From Planctomycetaceae bacterium (lineage in GTDB: Bacteria; Planctomycetota; Planctomycetia; Pirellulales; Lacipirellulaceae), in contig PABB01000064.1 of assembly GCA_002702655.1 (NCBI GenBank), positions 62,001-126,000 of the forward strand: 64,000 bases of DNA. The letters run 5' to 3'. Positions within the stretch are counted from its first letter, which is position 1. Each line of letters opens with the position of its first letter. This document shows, piece by piece, positions 36,351 to 45,905 of this stretch. A program made the translations under genes and the position numbers. The notes under the pieces are model-generated. The model had not been told where the DNA came from, did no database searches, and saw nothing but the letters and a program-made list of their open reading frames with translations.

Positions 36351-38048
36351 ATGCTCCGTTGCGCCGGCCCCCGGGCTGCGTTCCTTGTCATCGCCGCGGC
36401 GAGCGTCGCGACAGCTCAGCAGACGGCCACGCTCGACGCCGCGCCGGTCGCGGGTTCCCCCGCGACGCCGCTGTTTGAAGGGATGGATGGCTACGCTCGT
36501 CAGGTCACGACCGACTCGCCGCAGGCCCAGGCTTACTTCGACCAAGGAATTCAATTTCTCTTTGGCTTTAACCACGAGCAGGCGATCCGCTCGTTCCAGC
36601 AGGCGGCCCAACTCGATCCGTCGTGCGCGATGGCGTGGTGGGGCGTCGGCTACGCCAACGGCCTGCACATCAACAACATGGAGATGACGCCCGAGCAGAA
36701 CGAGCAGGCGTACCAGGCCGCGCAGCGGGCGCTGAAGGAACTCGACGACGAGACCGCGGCGGAACGCGCATTGGTCGAAGCGCTTAGCGAACGCTACGCA
36801 TGGCCGGCGCCCGAGGATCGCGTGCCGCTGGATCAGGCCTACGCCGACGCGATGGAGGCCGCCTGGCACGCGCATCCGGACGATCCCGATATCGCGGCGT
36901 TGTACGCCGAGGCGCTGATGGACCTGCAGCCGTGGGACTTGTGGACGTCCGAGGGGGCGCCCAAGGGCCGCACCCTGGAGATCGTCGCCGTGCTGGAGTC
37001 GCTCCTGCGAAACACGCCGCGGCACCCGGGCGGCAACCACTTCTACATTCACGCGATCGAGGCGTCGCCCTGGCCGGAGAAGGGCGCTGCCGCGGCGGAG
37101 AGTCTGGTGGCTCTTGTGCCCGGTGCGGGGCATTTGGTCCACATGCCATCGCATATCTACATTCGCACCGGGCAGTACGAGGCGGCCTCCGCGGCAAACG
37201 AGCGGGCCGCCGCGGCGGACGAGAAGCACTTTGCCGTCGCCGGACCGCCGGGATTTTACGGCCTGTACTACATGCACAATCTGCATTTTCTCGCGTATGC
37301 CTCGATGATGGAGGGGCGTCAGGCCGCGGCGCTCGCCGCCGCCCGCAAGCTGGAAGCTCGCATGCCCGACGCCTTGCTGGAGAATTTCGCCCCGCTGGCC
37401 GACGGGTTCATGCCGACGGCGCTGCACGTGATGATTCGGTTCGGCATGTGGGACGAAATCATCGCCGAACCCGAGCCGCCCGAGTGGCGGCTCTCGTCGC
37501 GCGCGATCCGCCACTATGCGCGGACCGTGGCCCTGGCCAATCTGGGCCAGATTGACAAAGCGCGGGCCGAACTTGAAGACTTGGATGACGTTGCGGCCCA
37601 ACTGACCGACGAGTGGTTCGTGGGCAACAACGCCGCTGCCGACGTCGTCGCCGTGAGCCGGCTGATGGCGGAGGGCGAGTTGGAGTATCACGCGGGCAAC
37701 GTCGAGCGGGCGTTCGATCTGCTCCGGCAGGCCGTCGCCGCTGAGGAATTGCTGTCGTACGACGAGCCGCCCGGTTGGATGCAGCCGGTCAGGCACGCGT
37801 TGGGGGCGCTGCTGATGGCGGAAGGGCGAGCCGTTGAGGCGGAAGCGGTCTATCGGGCCGACTTGGCCGAGCACCCCAACAACGCGTGGTCGTTGTTGGG
37901 GCTGCGCCAATCGCTCCAGACGCAGAAGAAGGCCAAGGCGGCCGAGGCGGTCGCCATGGAGGTCGATGCCGCCTGGGCGCGGGCCGACGTCGAGCCGGCA
38001 GCCAGTTGCTACTGCCACCCCGATGCCAAAGACAAGTCCCAGGACTAG
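36351..38048 (+). CDS. Exported TPR-repeat protein
   Basis: The ATG at 36351 has GGAGG at 36340-36344, giving 565 residues; the longer open frame upstream is not coding. A signal peptide ends near VATAQQT. The mature protein has TPR repeats (AYFDQGIQFLFGFNHEQAIRSF, split around 50-75) and the family signature HPGGNHFYIHAIEASPWPEKG in the middle, followed by HMPSHIYIRTGQYEAA. This belongs to a widespread TPR family of unknown biochemical role. The C-terminus carries a short CYCHPDAK tail. Its stop codon overlaps the stop of the convergent GH2 gene (shared CTAG at 38045-38048). Confidence 0.92.
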   Translation: MLRCAGPRAAFLVIAAASVATAQQTATLDAAPVAGSPATPLFEGMDGYARQVTTDSPQAQAYFDQGIQFLFGFNHEQAIRSFQQAAQLDPSCAMAWWGVGYANGLHINNMEMTPEQNEQAYQAAQRALKELDDETAAERALVEALSERYAWPAPEDRVPLDQAYADAMEAAWHAHPDDPDIAALYAEALMDLQPWDLWTSEGAPKGRTLEIVAVLESLLRNTPRHPGGNHFYIHAIEASPWPEKGAAAAESLVALVPGAGHLVHMPSHIYIRTGQYEAASAANERAAAADEKHFAVAGPPGFYGLYYMHNLHFLAYASMMEGRQAAALAAARKLEARMPDALLENFAPLADGFMPTALHVMIRFGMWDEIIAEPEPPEWRLSSRAIRHYARTVALANLGQIDKARAELEDLDDVAAQLTDEWFVGNNAAADVVAVSRLMAEGELEYHAGNVERAFDLLRQAVAAEELLSYDEPPGWMQPVRHALGALLMAEGRAVEAEAVYRADLAEHPNNAWSLLGLRQSLQTQKKAKAAEAVAMEVDAAWARADVEPAASCYCHPDAKDKSQD

Positions 38049-40516
38049 CGGGCGTCCGAGCGCTGCGTAGGGACGATTTCGAAGTCGAGCGGTTCGAGCC
38101 CCGGCGCCGTGGCCGTGAGCACCGCCGGTTCGCCGTCGTCGCCCGATTTGACGATCGCCAGCAGCCGCCCGGCGGCGGGCACGCGACTGTGACTGCGCAG
38201 CGGCGTGGGGTCCATTTGGTTGCCGTTGTCCAGTCCCAACAGCTTGCCGCCCTGCACCGCGACTTCGACCGCTTCGGTGAATCGCGGCACGGGCGTGCCG
38301 GCTTCGTCCACGACCTGCAGCACGACGTGGCCGACGTCGCCGGGCGCCAGCGGCTCGCGCTCGTAAACCGTTGCCTGCAGCCGCACCGCGGGGCCCGCGG
38401 TGGACAGCGTTTGGCGGGCGACTTCCTGGCCGTCGGCGTCGTACCCGATCGCCGCCAACTCGCCCAGTTCGAAGGGCGTTTCCCACGACACGCTCCGCGA
38501 CTGGTCGACCGGTTTCTTGCCCAGCGACCGGCCGTTGAGCAACAACTCCACGGCCGCCGTATTCGTCTGCGCGATCACCTCCAGTGGCTGCGGTTGTTCG
38601 GCGTCTTCGCCATCGTTCTCCCAGTTCCAGTGTTGCTCGGGCCAACGGAATCCGCGCCGCCGGCGCTGGTTCCCGCCCTCGCGATTGCGCGGCGGCCGTT
38701 GCGGAGCGACCAACAGGCTGACGACCGGTTGGTCGCTCCACTCGGCGAGAATTCGTCCGCTGAACGGCTTGAGAAATCCACAGCGGTCGAACACGCCCGC
38801 TGTGCTGCCGTGATTGGGCCAGCGGTTCGCCTCGCCCAGGAAATCGAAGCCGACCCAGTAGAACAGTCCGCTGATGTACGGCTTGTCGCGCACCTGCGGC
38901 CAGGAATCGGGGCCGCGACCGTTTTCGCTGCCCAGGATAACGCGGCCCGGGAACTCGGCGTGATCGTCGTCGTAGAACTGTTCCTGGTAGTTGTAGCCGG
39001 CCACGTCGAGCATGTCGGCCAGACCGATCCCGTTGGCCGCGGGCACGTTGGCCAGCGCCATGGTGACCGGCCGCGTCGGATCGTATTGCTTGACCGTTGC
39101 GATCAGCCCCGGCGCCACTTGAGCGAGTCGCGTCGCGCTGGGCCGGCCGTCGAGCGAGAAACCGTCGAAGTCGGGATCGTGCCGCGATTCCGGGTGGATG
39201 TACGGGTCGGTGGGATAATCGATTTCGTTGCCGATGCTCCACAGAATGATCGACGGATGATTGCGATGGGCCAGCACCATGGCGGCCAGATCGCGCTGGG
39301 CCCACTCTTCAAACGCTTCGGAGTAGCCGAACCGCCGCGCCTGGCCGACGTTGCGGCCTTGCACCCACTTGCGCTTGCCGATTTCCCATTCGTCGAACGC
39401 TTCGTCCATGACCAGCAGGCCCAACTCGTCGCACAGGTCGTAGAACTCCGGGGCCATCGGGTTGTGGCTGCACCGCACGGCGTTGGCGCCCAGGTCCTTG
39501 ACCGCTTCCAACCGCCGCCGCCACACCGCCTCGGGAACCGCGGCGCCGACGACCCCGCCGTCGTGGTGCGCGCAGACGCCCTTCAGCAGCAGCGGCTCGC
39601 CGTTCAGGAAGAAGCCGTCGTCGGGGTCGAAGCGGAACGTCCGTACGCCGAAGGGCGTGGTGATCTCGTCAATCAACTCCCCGGCCACGCGGACTTGGGT
39701 GACCAGTTGGTACAAAGTCGGCGATGCGGGCGACCATAGTGCCGGCTGCGGCAGCTTCTGCCAATCGGCAAATGTGACTTGCCCGCCGGCTGGAACGCGC
39801 TTTGTGCTGGCGACCTCGGCGACCGACTCGCCCTGGCCGTCGACGATGCGGCTGGTCACTTCGACAACCGCCTCGTCGTCCGTGTCGTTGACGATCTCCG
39901 TAGCCGCGTTCACGTCGGCGGCGTCGCTGGTGACACGCGGGGTGGTGACGAACACGCCCCACGGCGCCACCCGCACCGGTCCGGTCTGCGTGAGCCACAC
40001 GTGGCGGTAGATGCCCGTGCCGGGGTACCACCGCGAGTCGGCGACGTTCTCCCGCTGGCAGCGGACGGCGATGACATTCTCGGTGTCGCCAAACTTCAAG
40101 TGCGGCGTCAGGTCGTAGTGAAAGTGCACGTAACCGTTGGGGCGATGCCCCAGGTGAACGCCGTTGATCCACACGTCGCTGTTGCGCGAGACGCCGTCCA
40201 ACTCGATGAGAAAATGATCGCCGCGGGCCGACTCCGGCAGCGTGAAACTCTTGCGGTACCAGCCGACTCCGCCGGGCAGAAAGCCGGTGCCGCTGGCCGC
40301 CTCGGGGGAGAAATCAGCTTCGGCCGACCAATCATGCGGCAAGTCGAGCGTTCGCCACTCGGCGTCGGCGAAATCCGGTGCAGCGGCGCCGTCCACGTCG
40401 CCCAGGTGGAACCGCCAACCGTTGTCGAAGTTCGCCCGGACGCGCGGCGATTCGTCCGCTCCGGATGCGGTGGAAATCAGAGAACTCAGCAGAGCAAAGA
40501 CGAAGGCGAGCCGCAT
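38045..40516 (-). CDS. Glycoside hydrolase family 2 (beta-galactosidase-like)
   Basis: This 823-residue exported enzyme starts at the ATG at 40516 with a signal peptide (about 1-19, ending TASGAD). The order is jelly-roll sugar-binding domain (about 25-190), Ig-like domain, TIM barrel (about 290-600) and C-terminal Ig-like domains. The acid/base Glu is in the motif SIGNEID and the nucleophile Glu is in LGSENGRG. Typical GH2 segments include FFLNGEPLLLKGVCAHHD and VRCSHNPMAPEFYDLCDELG. The specific sugar (beta-galactoside, glucuronide or mannoside) cannot be assigned by eye. A 208-bp gap with no recognisable feature separates it from the DoxX gene upstream. Confidence 0.96.
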   Translation of the reverse strand: MRLAFVFALLSSLISTASGADESPRVRANFDNGWRFHLGDVDGAAAPDFADAEWRTLDLPHDWSAEADFSPEAASGTGFLPGGVGWYRKSFTLPESARGDHFLIELDGVSRNSDVWINGVHLGHRPNGYVHFHYDLTPHLKFGDTENVIAVRCQRENVADSRWYPGTGIYRHVWLTQTGPVRVAPWGVFVTTPRVTSDAADVNAATEIVNDTDDEAVVEVTSRIVDGQGESVAEVASTKRVPAGGQVTFADWQKLPQPALWSPASPTLYQLVTQVRVAGELIDEITTPFGVRTFRFDPDDGFFLNGEPLLLKGVCAHHDGGVVGAAVPEAVWRRRLEAVKDLGANAVRCSHNPMAPEFYDLCDELGLLVMDEAFDEWEIGKRKWVQGRNVGQARRFGYSEAFEEWAQRDLAAMVLAHRNHPSIILWSIGNEIDYPTDPYIHPESRHDPDFDGFSLDGRPSATRLAQVAPGLIATVKQYDPTRPVTMALANVPAANGIGLADMLDVAGYNYQEQFYDDDHAEFPGRVILGSENGRGPDSWPQVRDKPYISGLFYWVGFDFLGEANRWPNHGSTAGVFDRCGFLKPFSGRILAEWSDQPVVSLLVAPQRPPRNREGGNQRRRRGFRWPEQHWNWENDGEDAEQPQPLEVIAQTNTAAVELLLNGRSLGKKPVDQSRSVSWETPFELGELAAIGYDADGQEVARQTLSTAGPAVRLQATVYEREPLAPGDVGHVVLQVVDEAGTPVPRFTEAVEVAVQGGKLLGLDNGNQMDPTPLRSHSRVPAAGRLLAIVKSGDDGEPAVLTATAPGLEPLDFEIVPTQRSDAR

Positions 40517-40724
40517 GGATTCTCCACGGCGAGGGATCACGGAATTGGCGGAAGAGATTGGCCCGCCCGGCCGTTGGTTTGAACGCCGGACTGGGGCCCA
40601 GTGACTGCGCGCAGTTGCGACCGTACTCGGCGGCAGCCAACGCCGCAAACATTCGTGGCGACCTGCGTGAGCGAGGCTACAGACGGGCGTCACGCGACCG
40701 CTTGGCTTGTGAAACTGGGGCCGC

Positions 40725-41843
40725 TCACGCCGTCGCCGGCGTGCCGCGCAGTTTGCGCCACAGGGCGTGCAGAAAAAAGTCGAGTCCGGCATATCGCCCG
40801 GCGGCGGTCGCCAGCAACACGCCCAGGGCGGCAAACTCGACAAATTGGTAGTAGAAGAACATGAGGTTGGCGCCGGGGACCCACGGCGGCTGAGTCGCCA
40901 TGACCGTCAGCAGAAACACCATGCCCCCCAGCGCGGCCAGTCGCGTCAGCAGGCCCAGCAGCAGGCAGAACCCCACGCCGATGATCAGGCAGGTGACCGC
41001 GAGATTCATGAAGTCCAATTGCTTCTGCTTCTCGTCGGTCGTTTTGTCTTCGATGACCGATGCCAAGCGGGCGTCGCGCTCCCCCTGGTCGTCGATCGCC
41101 AGGGCCTTCAGGTCGTTGGCCAGTCCCCGCTCGATGCCCTGCACCTGCGTCACCCAAGCGCGGCCCGCGGCGGCGGTCTCGGCTGCTTTCTCGGCGATTC
41201 GCTTGTCGACGAAGGGCACGTCGCCCGATTCGCCCGAATCTTGCCACTTCTTCAAACGCCACAACTCGTGTTGCCATTCGGCGATCGCCGGAGCTTCGCC
41301 CGCCAGATATTCGCCCAGTTGCCGCTTGCGGAATTCCACCCGGGCGGCGGCCGCTTCCTGTTGCTCATCGCCGAGCCCCGGGATGCGGGTGACGCGCTGG
41401 TAGGTTTCGTCGAAGTCCGTGACGATCTGCTGCTCCCAGTCGGCCACGGGCGAGACGTCCGACGTATCGGGTTCGAACGGCTCGTCGTCGGCCAGGTCAC
41501 CGATGCGGTTGGCTTCTGTTGCCGCCCAGACGGCGACTTCCTCGGCGCTCTCGGCCGTTTGTTCGCGGGGCACGGCCAGCAGCTTCTGCCACTGGTGCGC
41601 GTCGGGGAGCTTGGAGTGGTAGAACTCGGCGAACGGCCCCACCGCTTGGCTGAACATCGCCTCGGACGGCACCTCCACGTGCAGGTGGCCCTCGGAGTCG
41701 CGGTGCAGCTTCTTCGTGCCCTCGCGCCAGAAGTGCCACCCCACGGCCAGCCGCAACACAACCAGGGCCACGACGATGCAGGTAGTCAGCCGAGCGGGCG
41801 AGCAAGACGGGGCGGGTTGGGCGGAGGAAGAGTTGTCGGCCAC
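40725..41843 (-). CDS. DoxX-family membrane protein with large soluble insert
   Basis: I chose the GTG at 41843 because AGAAGG lies about 8 bases upstream; ATGs at 41924 and 41921 are alternatives with a longer N-terminus. The result is 372 residues. The first membrane helix (about 18-37, CIVVALVVLRLAVGWHF) carries the DoxX-type RLAVGWHF...KL ending. A charged, mostly helical region of about 210 residues follows, and then the remaining DoxX helices (about 280-365, including MNLAVTCLIIGVGFCLLLGLLTRLAALGG in pieces). DoxX proteins are quinol-oxidase or redox-associated membrane proteins. The insert is characteristic of planctomycete versions as far as I know. It is divergent from the dehydrogenase gene. 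Confidence 0.88.
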   Translation of the reverse strand: MADNSSSAQPAPSCSPARLTTCIVVALVVLRLAVGWHFWREGTKKLHRDSEGHLHVEVPSEAMFSQAVGPFAEFYHSKLPDAHQWQKLLAVPREQTAESAEEVAVWAATEANRIGDLADDEPFEPDTSDVSPVADWEQQIVTDFDETYQRVTRIPGLGDEQQEAAAARVEFRKRQLGEYLAGEAPAIAEWQHELWRLKKWQDSGESGDVPFVDKRIAEKAAETAAAGRAWVTQVQGIERGLANDLKALAIDDQGERDARLASVIEDKTTDEKQKQLDFMNLAVTCLIIGVGFCLLLGLLTRLAALGGMVFLLTVMATQPPWVPGANLMFFYYQFVEFAALGVLLATAAGRYAGLDFFLHALWRKLRGTPATA

Positions 41844-41962
41844 GTGATTTTGCCTTCTGAGAGATTGTGCTTGCCGGCCGTCGCGCGTGGGGGACTGGTC
41901 ACGGGCGGGCGACCGATCCATCATTGTAAGACGTTCGCCCCGTCCGCTCCAGCAGGCCTCCG

Positions 41963-42940
41963 ATGCGCGTCGTCCTTTGTTATCCCGTGGAATCCCCGCA
42001 TATCGAGCAAATTCAGACCGCTTGGCCGGACGCAGAAATTGTGGATGCCGGCCAGGAGCGGATCGCCGAGCTGCTGCCCACCGCCGATGTCTTCTGCGGC
42101 CACGCCAAGGTGCCCGTTCCCTGGGACCAGACCGTGGCGGCCGGGCGGCTGCAGTGGATTCAGTCCTCGGCCGCTGGCCTGGACCACTGCCTGGTACCCA
42201 GCGTGATCGCCTCGAAAATCCCCGTGACCAGCGCCTCAGGCGTGCTTGCCAAGCAGGTCGCCGACCAGACCCTGGCGCTGCTGCTCGGCGTGCTGCGGGA
42301 CTTGCCGACGTTTTTCCGGCAGCAGCAGGCCCGGGATTTCACCCGGCGGCCGACCCGCGACCTGCACGGCGCAACCGTGGGCATCGTCGGGTTGGGTGGA
42401 AATGGTCGCCGGCTGGCTAAGGTTCTCAAAGCTTTTGAGACCACTGTGCTTGCCACGGATTGGTTTCCCGACCAAGAGTTCCCCTACGTCGACGAATTGC
42501 TGCCGGCCGATGCGCTCGACGAGATGCTGCCCCGGGTGAATGTGCTCATTCTGGCTGCGCCGCTCAATGAGCACACCCGCGGCATGATCGACGCGCGGCG
42601 GCTGGCGCTGCTTCCCCCCGAGGCCGTGGTGGTCAACGTGGCCCGCGGGCCGCTGGTGGTCGAGGCTGACTTAGTGGCCGCTTTGGAGTCCGGTCGCCTG
42701 TGGGGGGCCGGGCTGGACGTGACGGCCACCGAGCCGCTGCCGGCGGATAGTCCGTTGTGGACGCAGCCCCGGGTGGTGCTCACGCCCCACGTGGGGGGCC
42801 AGCGAGCGAGTCGGATCGACGACATGACCGCACTTTTTTGCGAGAATTCCAGGCGATGGCACGGCGGCGAGCCGCTGATCAACCTGGTCGACAAGCAGCT
42901 GGGGTTCCCGAACCCCGAGTCGATCCTGCGCGTCGAATAA
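41963..42940 (+). CDS. D-2-hydroxyacid dehydrogenase, NAD-dependent
   Basis: This 325-residue enzyme belongs to the D-isomer-specific 2-hydroxyacid dehydrogenases, which oxidise or reduce 2-keto/2-hydroxy acids. The nucleotide-binding motif is GLGGNG (143-148), and the catalytic residues are Arg228 (NVARGP), Glu257 (ATEPLP) and His276 (TPHVGG). The lengths of the substrate and cofactor domains are normal. The precise substrate cannot be read from the sequence. The gene is divergently oriented to the DoxX gene with a 119-bp shared promoter region and is apparently monocistronic. Confidence 0.96.
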   Translation: MRVVLCYPVESPHIEQIQTAWPDAEIVDAGQERIAELLPTADVFCGHAKVPVPWDQTVAAGRLQWIQSSAAGLDHCLVPSVIASKIPVTSASGVLAKQVADQTLALLLGVLRDLPTFFRQQQARDFTRRPTRDLHGATVGIVGLGGNGRRLAKVLKAFETTVLATDWFPDQEFPYVDELLPADALDEMLPRVNVLILAAPLNEHTRGMIDARRLALLPPEAVVVNVARGPLVVEADLVAALESGRLWGAGLDVTATEPLPADSPLWTQPRVVLTPHVGGQRASRIDDMTALFCENSRRWHGGEPLINLVDKQLGFPNPESILRVE

Positions 42941-43246
42941 GGTGGATTCGCACCGGCGCATCAGCAGAAACCGACACCGTCTGCGGACTGCCACTTCCCA
43001 GCCGGCAATTTGGCGTCGCGCCGCCGAAAATCCGTCGCTGCGCGCTCGTGCTTGGCGGTTTCGTCGGCTTGGCCCTATTTTCCTAGCTAGACGTTTTTTC
43101 GCTCGGCTGCCTAAGATAGTGGAACAGGCAGCAACCACGGATGGTCCCCGCCGCAGCCCCGCCACGAGATGGGCCCTTGCCAACTCCCGCCCGCTCTTCC
43201 GTCTCTGGCGTTGGGTGCTGCTACCTCCTCCCGCTGTAGGAACTGA
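42941..43246. other. 306-bp gap with a possible promoter for the kinase gene
   Basis: No gene is seen here. A weak sigma70-like pair, TAGACG at 43088-43093 and TAAGAT at 43112-43117 with 18-base spacing, is the best promoter candidate upstream of the kinase gene. It lies in one of the few AT-richer spots of the interval. The match is only 4 of 6 in each hexamer, so it remains tentative. Confidence 0.3.
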
Positions 43247-44353
43247 ATGAACCCCTCCACGACCATCCTCCGCGGCACGCGGACCATCACGTTTGATGGT
43301 CGCGACCTTTCGCCGTGCCCCGAGGACCTGTACCGGCGCTACGAGCAGCTGCTGGAAGGGCAACACCTGGGGTGGACGGAGCACTTGCGCTTTCGCCGGT
43401 TGCTGGGAACCGGGGGCCAGGGCGTGGTATACCTGACCGATCGCCGCGGCTGCGACGACTTCACCCTGCCGGTGGCGCTGAAGGTGTTCTCCCCAGAACG
43501 ATTCAGCAGCCAATCGTCGTACGACAACGCAATGAACCGCATCGCCGCGGTCGCGTGCAGCGTGGCAAAAATCCAGCACGACGCACTGCTGGACGTGCAA
43601 AACTTCGTCGAGCGGAACCGCATCCGCATGATGGAGATGGAATGGGTCGACGGCTACGACCTGGACCGGCTGCTCACCCCCGCGATGTTGGCCCGGCTGC
43701 AACAGCGGGTGAGCCGACGCCGGTGGGAGTACGTCAACAACGTGATCGTCACCGCGGGTCCGGTGCGTCCGCGGCTCAAGCCGGGGGTGGCCGTGTCGAT
43801 CATGCGGCAGTGCTTGTCGGCGCTGGCTGCGCTGCATCGCGAGGAGATCATCCACGGCGACCTCAAGCCGGCCAACATCATGATCAAGCGCACGGGCAAT
43901 GCGAAGATCGTGGATATCGGCTCGGCGCTGCACCTGAGCAACATGCCCGAGCAGCGGATGTGCACGCCGCAGTACGCGGCCCCGGAGATGCTGGAACGCA
44001 ACGAGTTCACGCCCCGCAGCGACTTGGCGAGCCTGGGCTACGTGCTCATCGAACTGCTGTCGGGGCAGCCGCTGTTTGCGGGCCTGAACTCCGTGGGCGA
44101 GCTGCTCGAGGCCAAGTGGACGCTGCCGCAGCAACTGGAGCGGATCTTCACCGACGACGTGGCTGACAGCGAGCTGCTGATGCACATCTGCCGGCGGCTG
44201 ACCGCCCCCGATCCGCTGTTGCGGTTCTCCTCGGCCGAGGAAGCCGACAACGGCCCCGAGGGTCTGGCCGAGTTCCAGCGGTCGCTCATTCTGGGCGATC
44301 TGGCCAGCGAGTACGAGAATGAGCTGCGGGTCTGGCTGGCTGAGCTGGATTGA
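43247..44353 (+). CDS. Ser/Thr protein kinase-like protein
   Basis: This 368-residue cytoplasmic protein has the kinase fold only, with no membrane segment or sensor domain. Visible motifs are the glycine loop GTGGQGVVY (54-62), VALK with Lys79, the catalytic loop HGDLKPANI (203-211), DIG (223-225) in place of DFG, and APE (245-247). The catalytic Asp205, Asn210 and metal-binding Asp223 are kept, so activity is plausible despite HRD being HGD and DFG being DIG. AGGA lies just before the ATG. The target is unknown. The gene precedes a TolC-like protein gene by 185 bp. Confidence 0.92.
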   Translation: MNPSTTILRGTRTITFDGRDLSPCPEDLYRRYEQLLEGQHLGWTEHLRFRRLLGTGGQGVVYLTDRRGCDDFTLPVALKVFSPERFSSQSSYDNAMNRIAAVACSVAKIQHDALLDVQNFVERNRIRMMEMEWVDGYDLDRLLTPAMLARLQQRVSRRRWEYVNNVIVTAGPVRPRLKPGVAVSIMRQCLSALAALHREEIIHGDLKPANIMIKRTGNAKIVDIGSALHLSNMPEQRMCTPQYAAPEMLERNEFTPRSDLASLGYVLIELLSGQPLFAGLNSVGELLEAKWTLPQQLERIFTDDVADSELLMHICRRLTAPDPLLRFSSAEEADNGPEGLAEFQRSLILGDLASEYENELRVWLAELD

Positions 44354-44538
44354 GCGGCCCGCACCGCCCTGCTGCGTCGTCTGGCTGCCGAGAATTGGTT
44401 GCTCGCCACTTTGCCTGCTCTGCCTAGTTTCTCCGGGCATTGACGCCCCGTCCCTGCCGTGCCACGCTATTTACTCGGCGGAAGGACCGCAATCCGACGG
44501 GATTGCCCGACCGATAGTCTTGGTGCGGAGAAGAAGCG

Positions 44539-45879
44539 ATGATGCAGGCAAGCTTGGCTGCGTTGGTTGTGTTGTTGGCAGGACAGGTTGATGGCGGTCG
44601 CTACGGCGCGCCGCCCGAGGCGCCCGCGACTCAGCCGGACCCTGCGGCACGGTCTCAGTTTTCGTACGAAGACGGGGGCATTCCCGAAGCAGCCGCCGCC
44701 CCGGGCAATCCCTTTCCGGTCGGCGGCGAGACCCCCCAGCCGTCGCTACCTGCCGACACTCAGTCGCCCGTCACGCCGGGCGTCGGCGGCGGCTACCCCA
44801 GCGGGGCGGCGGCGCCCGTGACCCCGACGACCGAGTTGGGATTTGCCGGTGCGGCCAACGCTGCCGTCGCCAAGCCCAAGGACCTGATCAGCGAACTCAT
44901 GCAGCCGCCCGCTGCCGGTAGCGAGTTGCAGGGCCGTCCGATCTCGCTCAGCGACGCCGTGGCCGTCGCCTCGTCGCGATCCGCACAAACGCAGTTGGCC
45001 GAGGCGTACTGGGATCTGTCGGCCGACGTGGCGGACTACTACCTGACGCTCCACGAGGCGGCCGAGCTGCAGTCGCTGGCCGCCACCGTGGCGGCGCCGG
45101 CCGATGCCTGGCGAGCCGCTGAGCAGCAGCATCAACTGCGCAGCTCCGCCGCGCTCCGCACCGCGCAAGCAGCGCAGACGCGCTTGCACGGGTTGATGGG
45201 CGCCGCCGAGACAACTCCTCTGCCATTGCCGGCCGACCTGCCGCACGCGGGCCGCTACGATTCGCAGTACGAGAACATCTTCGGCGACGCCGAGAACCGA
45301 GTCGCTCGGCAGCTCAACGAACTGCTGCCCGTGGAGTACTCGAAAATCACGGCTCTTGCCACGGCGGTCACCGAAGCCAACGATTGGTTGTCGCTGGTCA
45401 GTGCGCGGCGGACCGACGCCACCGGCGAAGGGCTGCTGCGCGCCCACGATCTGCTGTCGCTGCGGCGGCGCGAGTTTGTCGATGCGGTGCGGCACTACAA
45501 TCACCACATCGCCGAATACAGCGAACTGGCCACGCCCGGCCGGGTCGAGACGCAGCGGCTGGTCGCCATGCTGATTAAGACCTCGGCATCGTCCGACCAG
45601 CCATGGCGCGATCCCGACGTGCAGCAGGCCAGCGCGGCCGAACCCGAATTGGCCGACGACAGTTTCCCTGGCGCGCGGGCCGCCGCTCCGCTATCGGGCG
45701 TGCCTTCGACGTACGCAACGCCTGGGGCGCCCAACGATTTGGCGGCGCAACAGGGCTTCGGCGCGAGCGACAGCGCGGATCCGCAGGTGCGCCGCCGCCC
45801 GGTGATCGACCTGTTGCGTAACCGCGAGCACTCCATCCTGCGGAAGCCGTTCCAGCGTCTTCGCGGCGACCGCCGCTAA
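44539..45879 (+). CDS. Exported TolC-like coiled-coil protein
   Basis: This 446-residue protein has GGAGAAG just ahead of tandem ATGs (44539 and 44542). A signal peptide covers about residues 1-20. A Pro/Gly/Ala-rich linker precedes a helical core (about 130-350) with long amphipathic helices, for example AYWDLSADVADYYLTLHEAAEL and RRREFVDAVRHYNHHIAEY. The latter resembles the YN..l.eY segment of TolC-family outer membrane channels. The protein lacks the beta-strand pairs expected of a complete TolC, so it may be a degenerate or specialised relative. The C-terminus is basic. Family assignment is tentative. Confidence 0.8.
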   Translation: MMQASLAALVVLLAGQVDGGRYGAPPEAPATQPDPAARSQFSYEDGGIPEAAAAPGNPFPVGGETPQPSLPADTQSPVTPGVGGGYPSGAAAPVTPTTELGFAGAANAAVAKPKDLISELMQPPAAGSELQGRPISLSDAVAVASSRSAQTQLAEAYWDLSADVADYYLTLHEAAELQSLAATVAAPADAWRAAEQQHQLRSSAALRTAQAAQTRLHGLMGAAETTPLPLPADLPHAGRYDSQYENIFGDAENRVARQLNELLPVEYSKITALATAVTEANDWLSLVSARRTDATGEGLLRAHDLLSLRRREFVDAVRHYNHHIAEYSELATPGRVETQRLVAMLIKTSASSDQPWRDPDVQQASAAEPELADDSFPGARAAAPLSGVPSTYATPGAPNDLAAQQGFGASDSADPQVRRRPVIDLLRNREHSILRKPFQRLRGDRR

Positions 45880-45905
45880 CCGCGAGGGACCGCACCGCGA
45901 CGAGC

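Noticed and set aside
37886-39739. 617-codon plus-strand frame opposite the GH2 gene
   Set aside because: It is antisense to an enzyme with intact catalytic motifs; the product has no recognisable motif. Long shadows are expected at this GC content.
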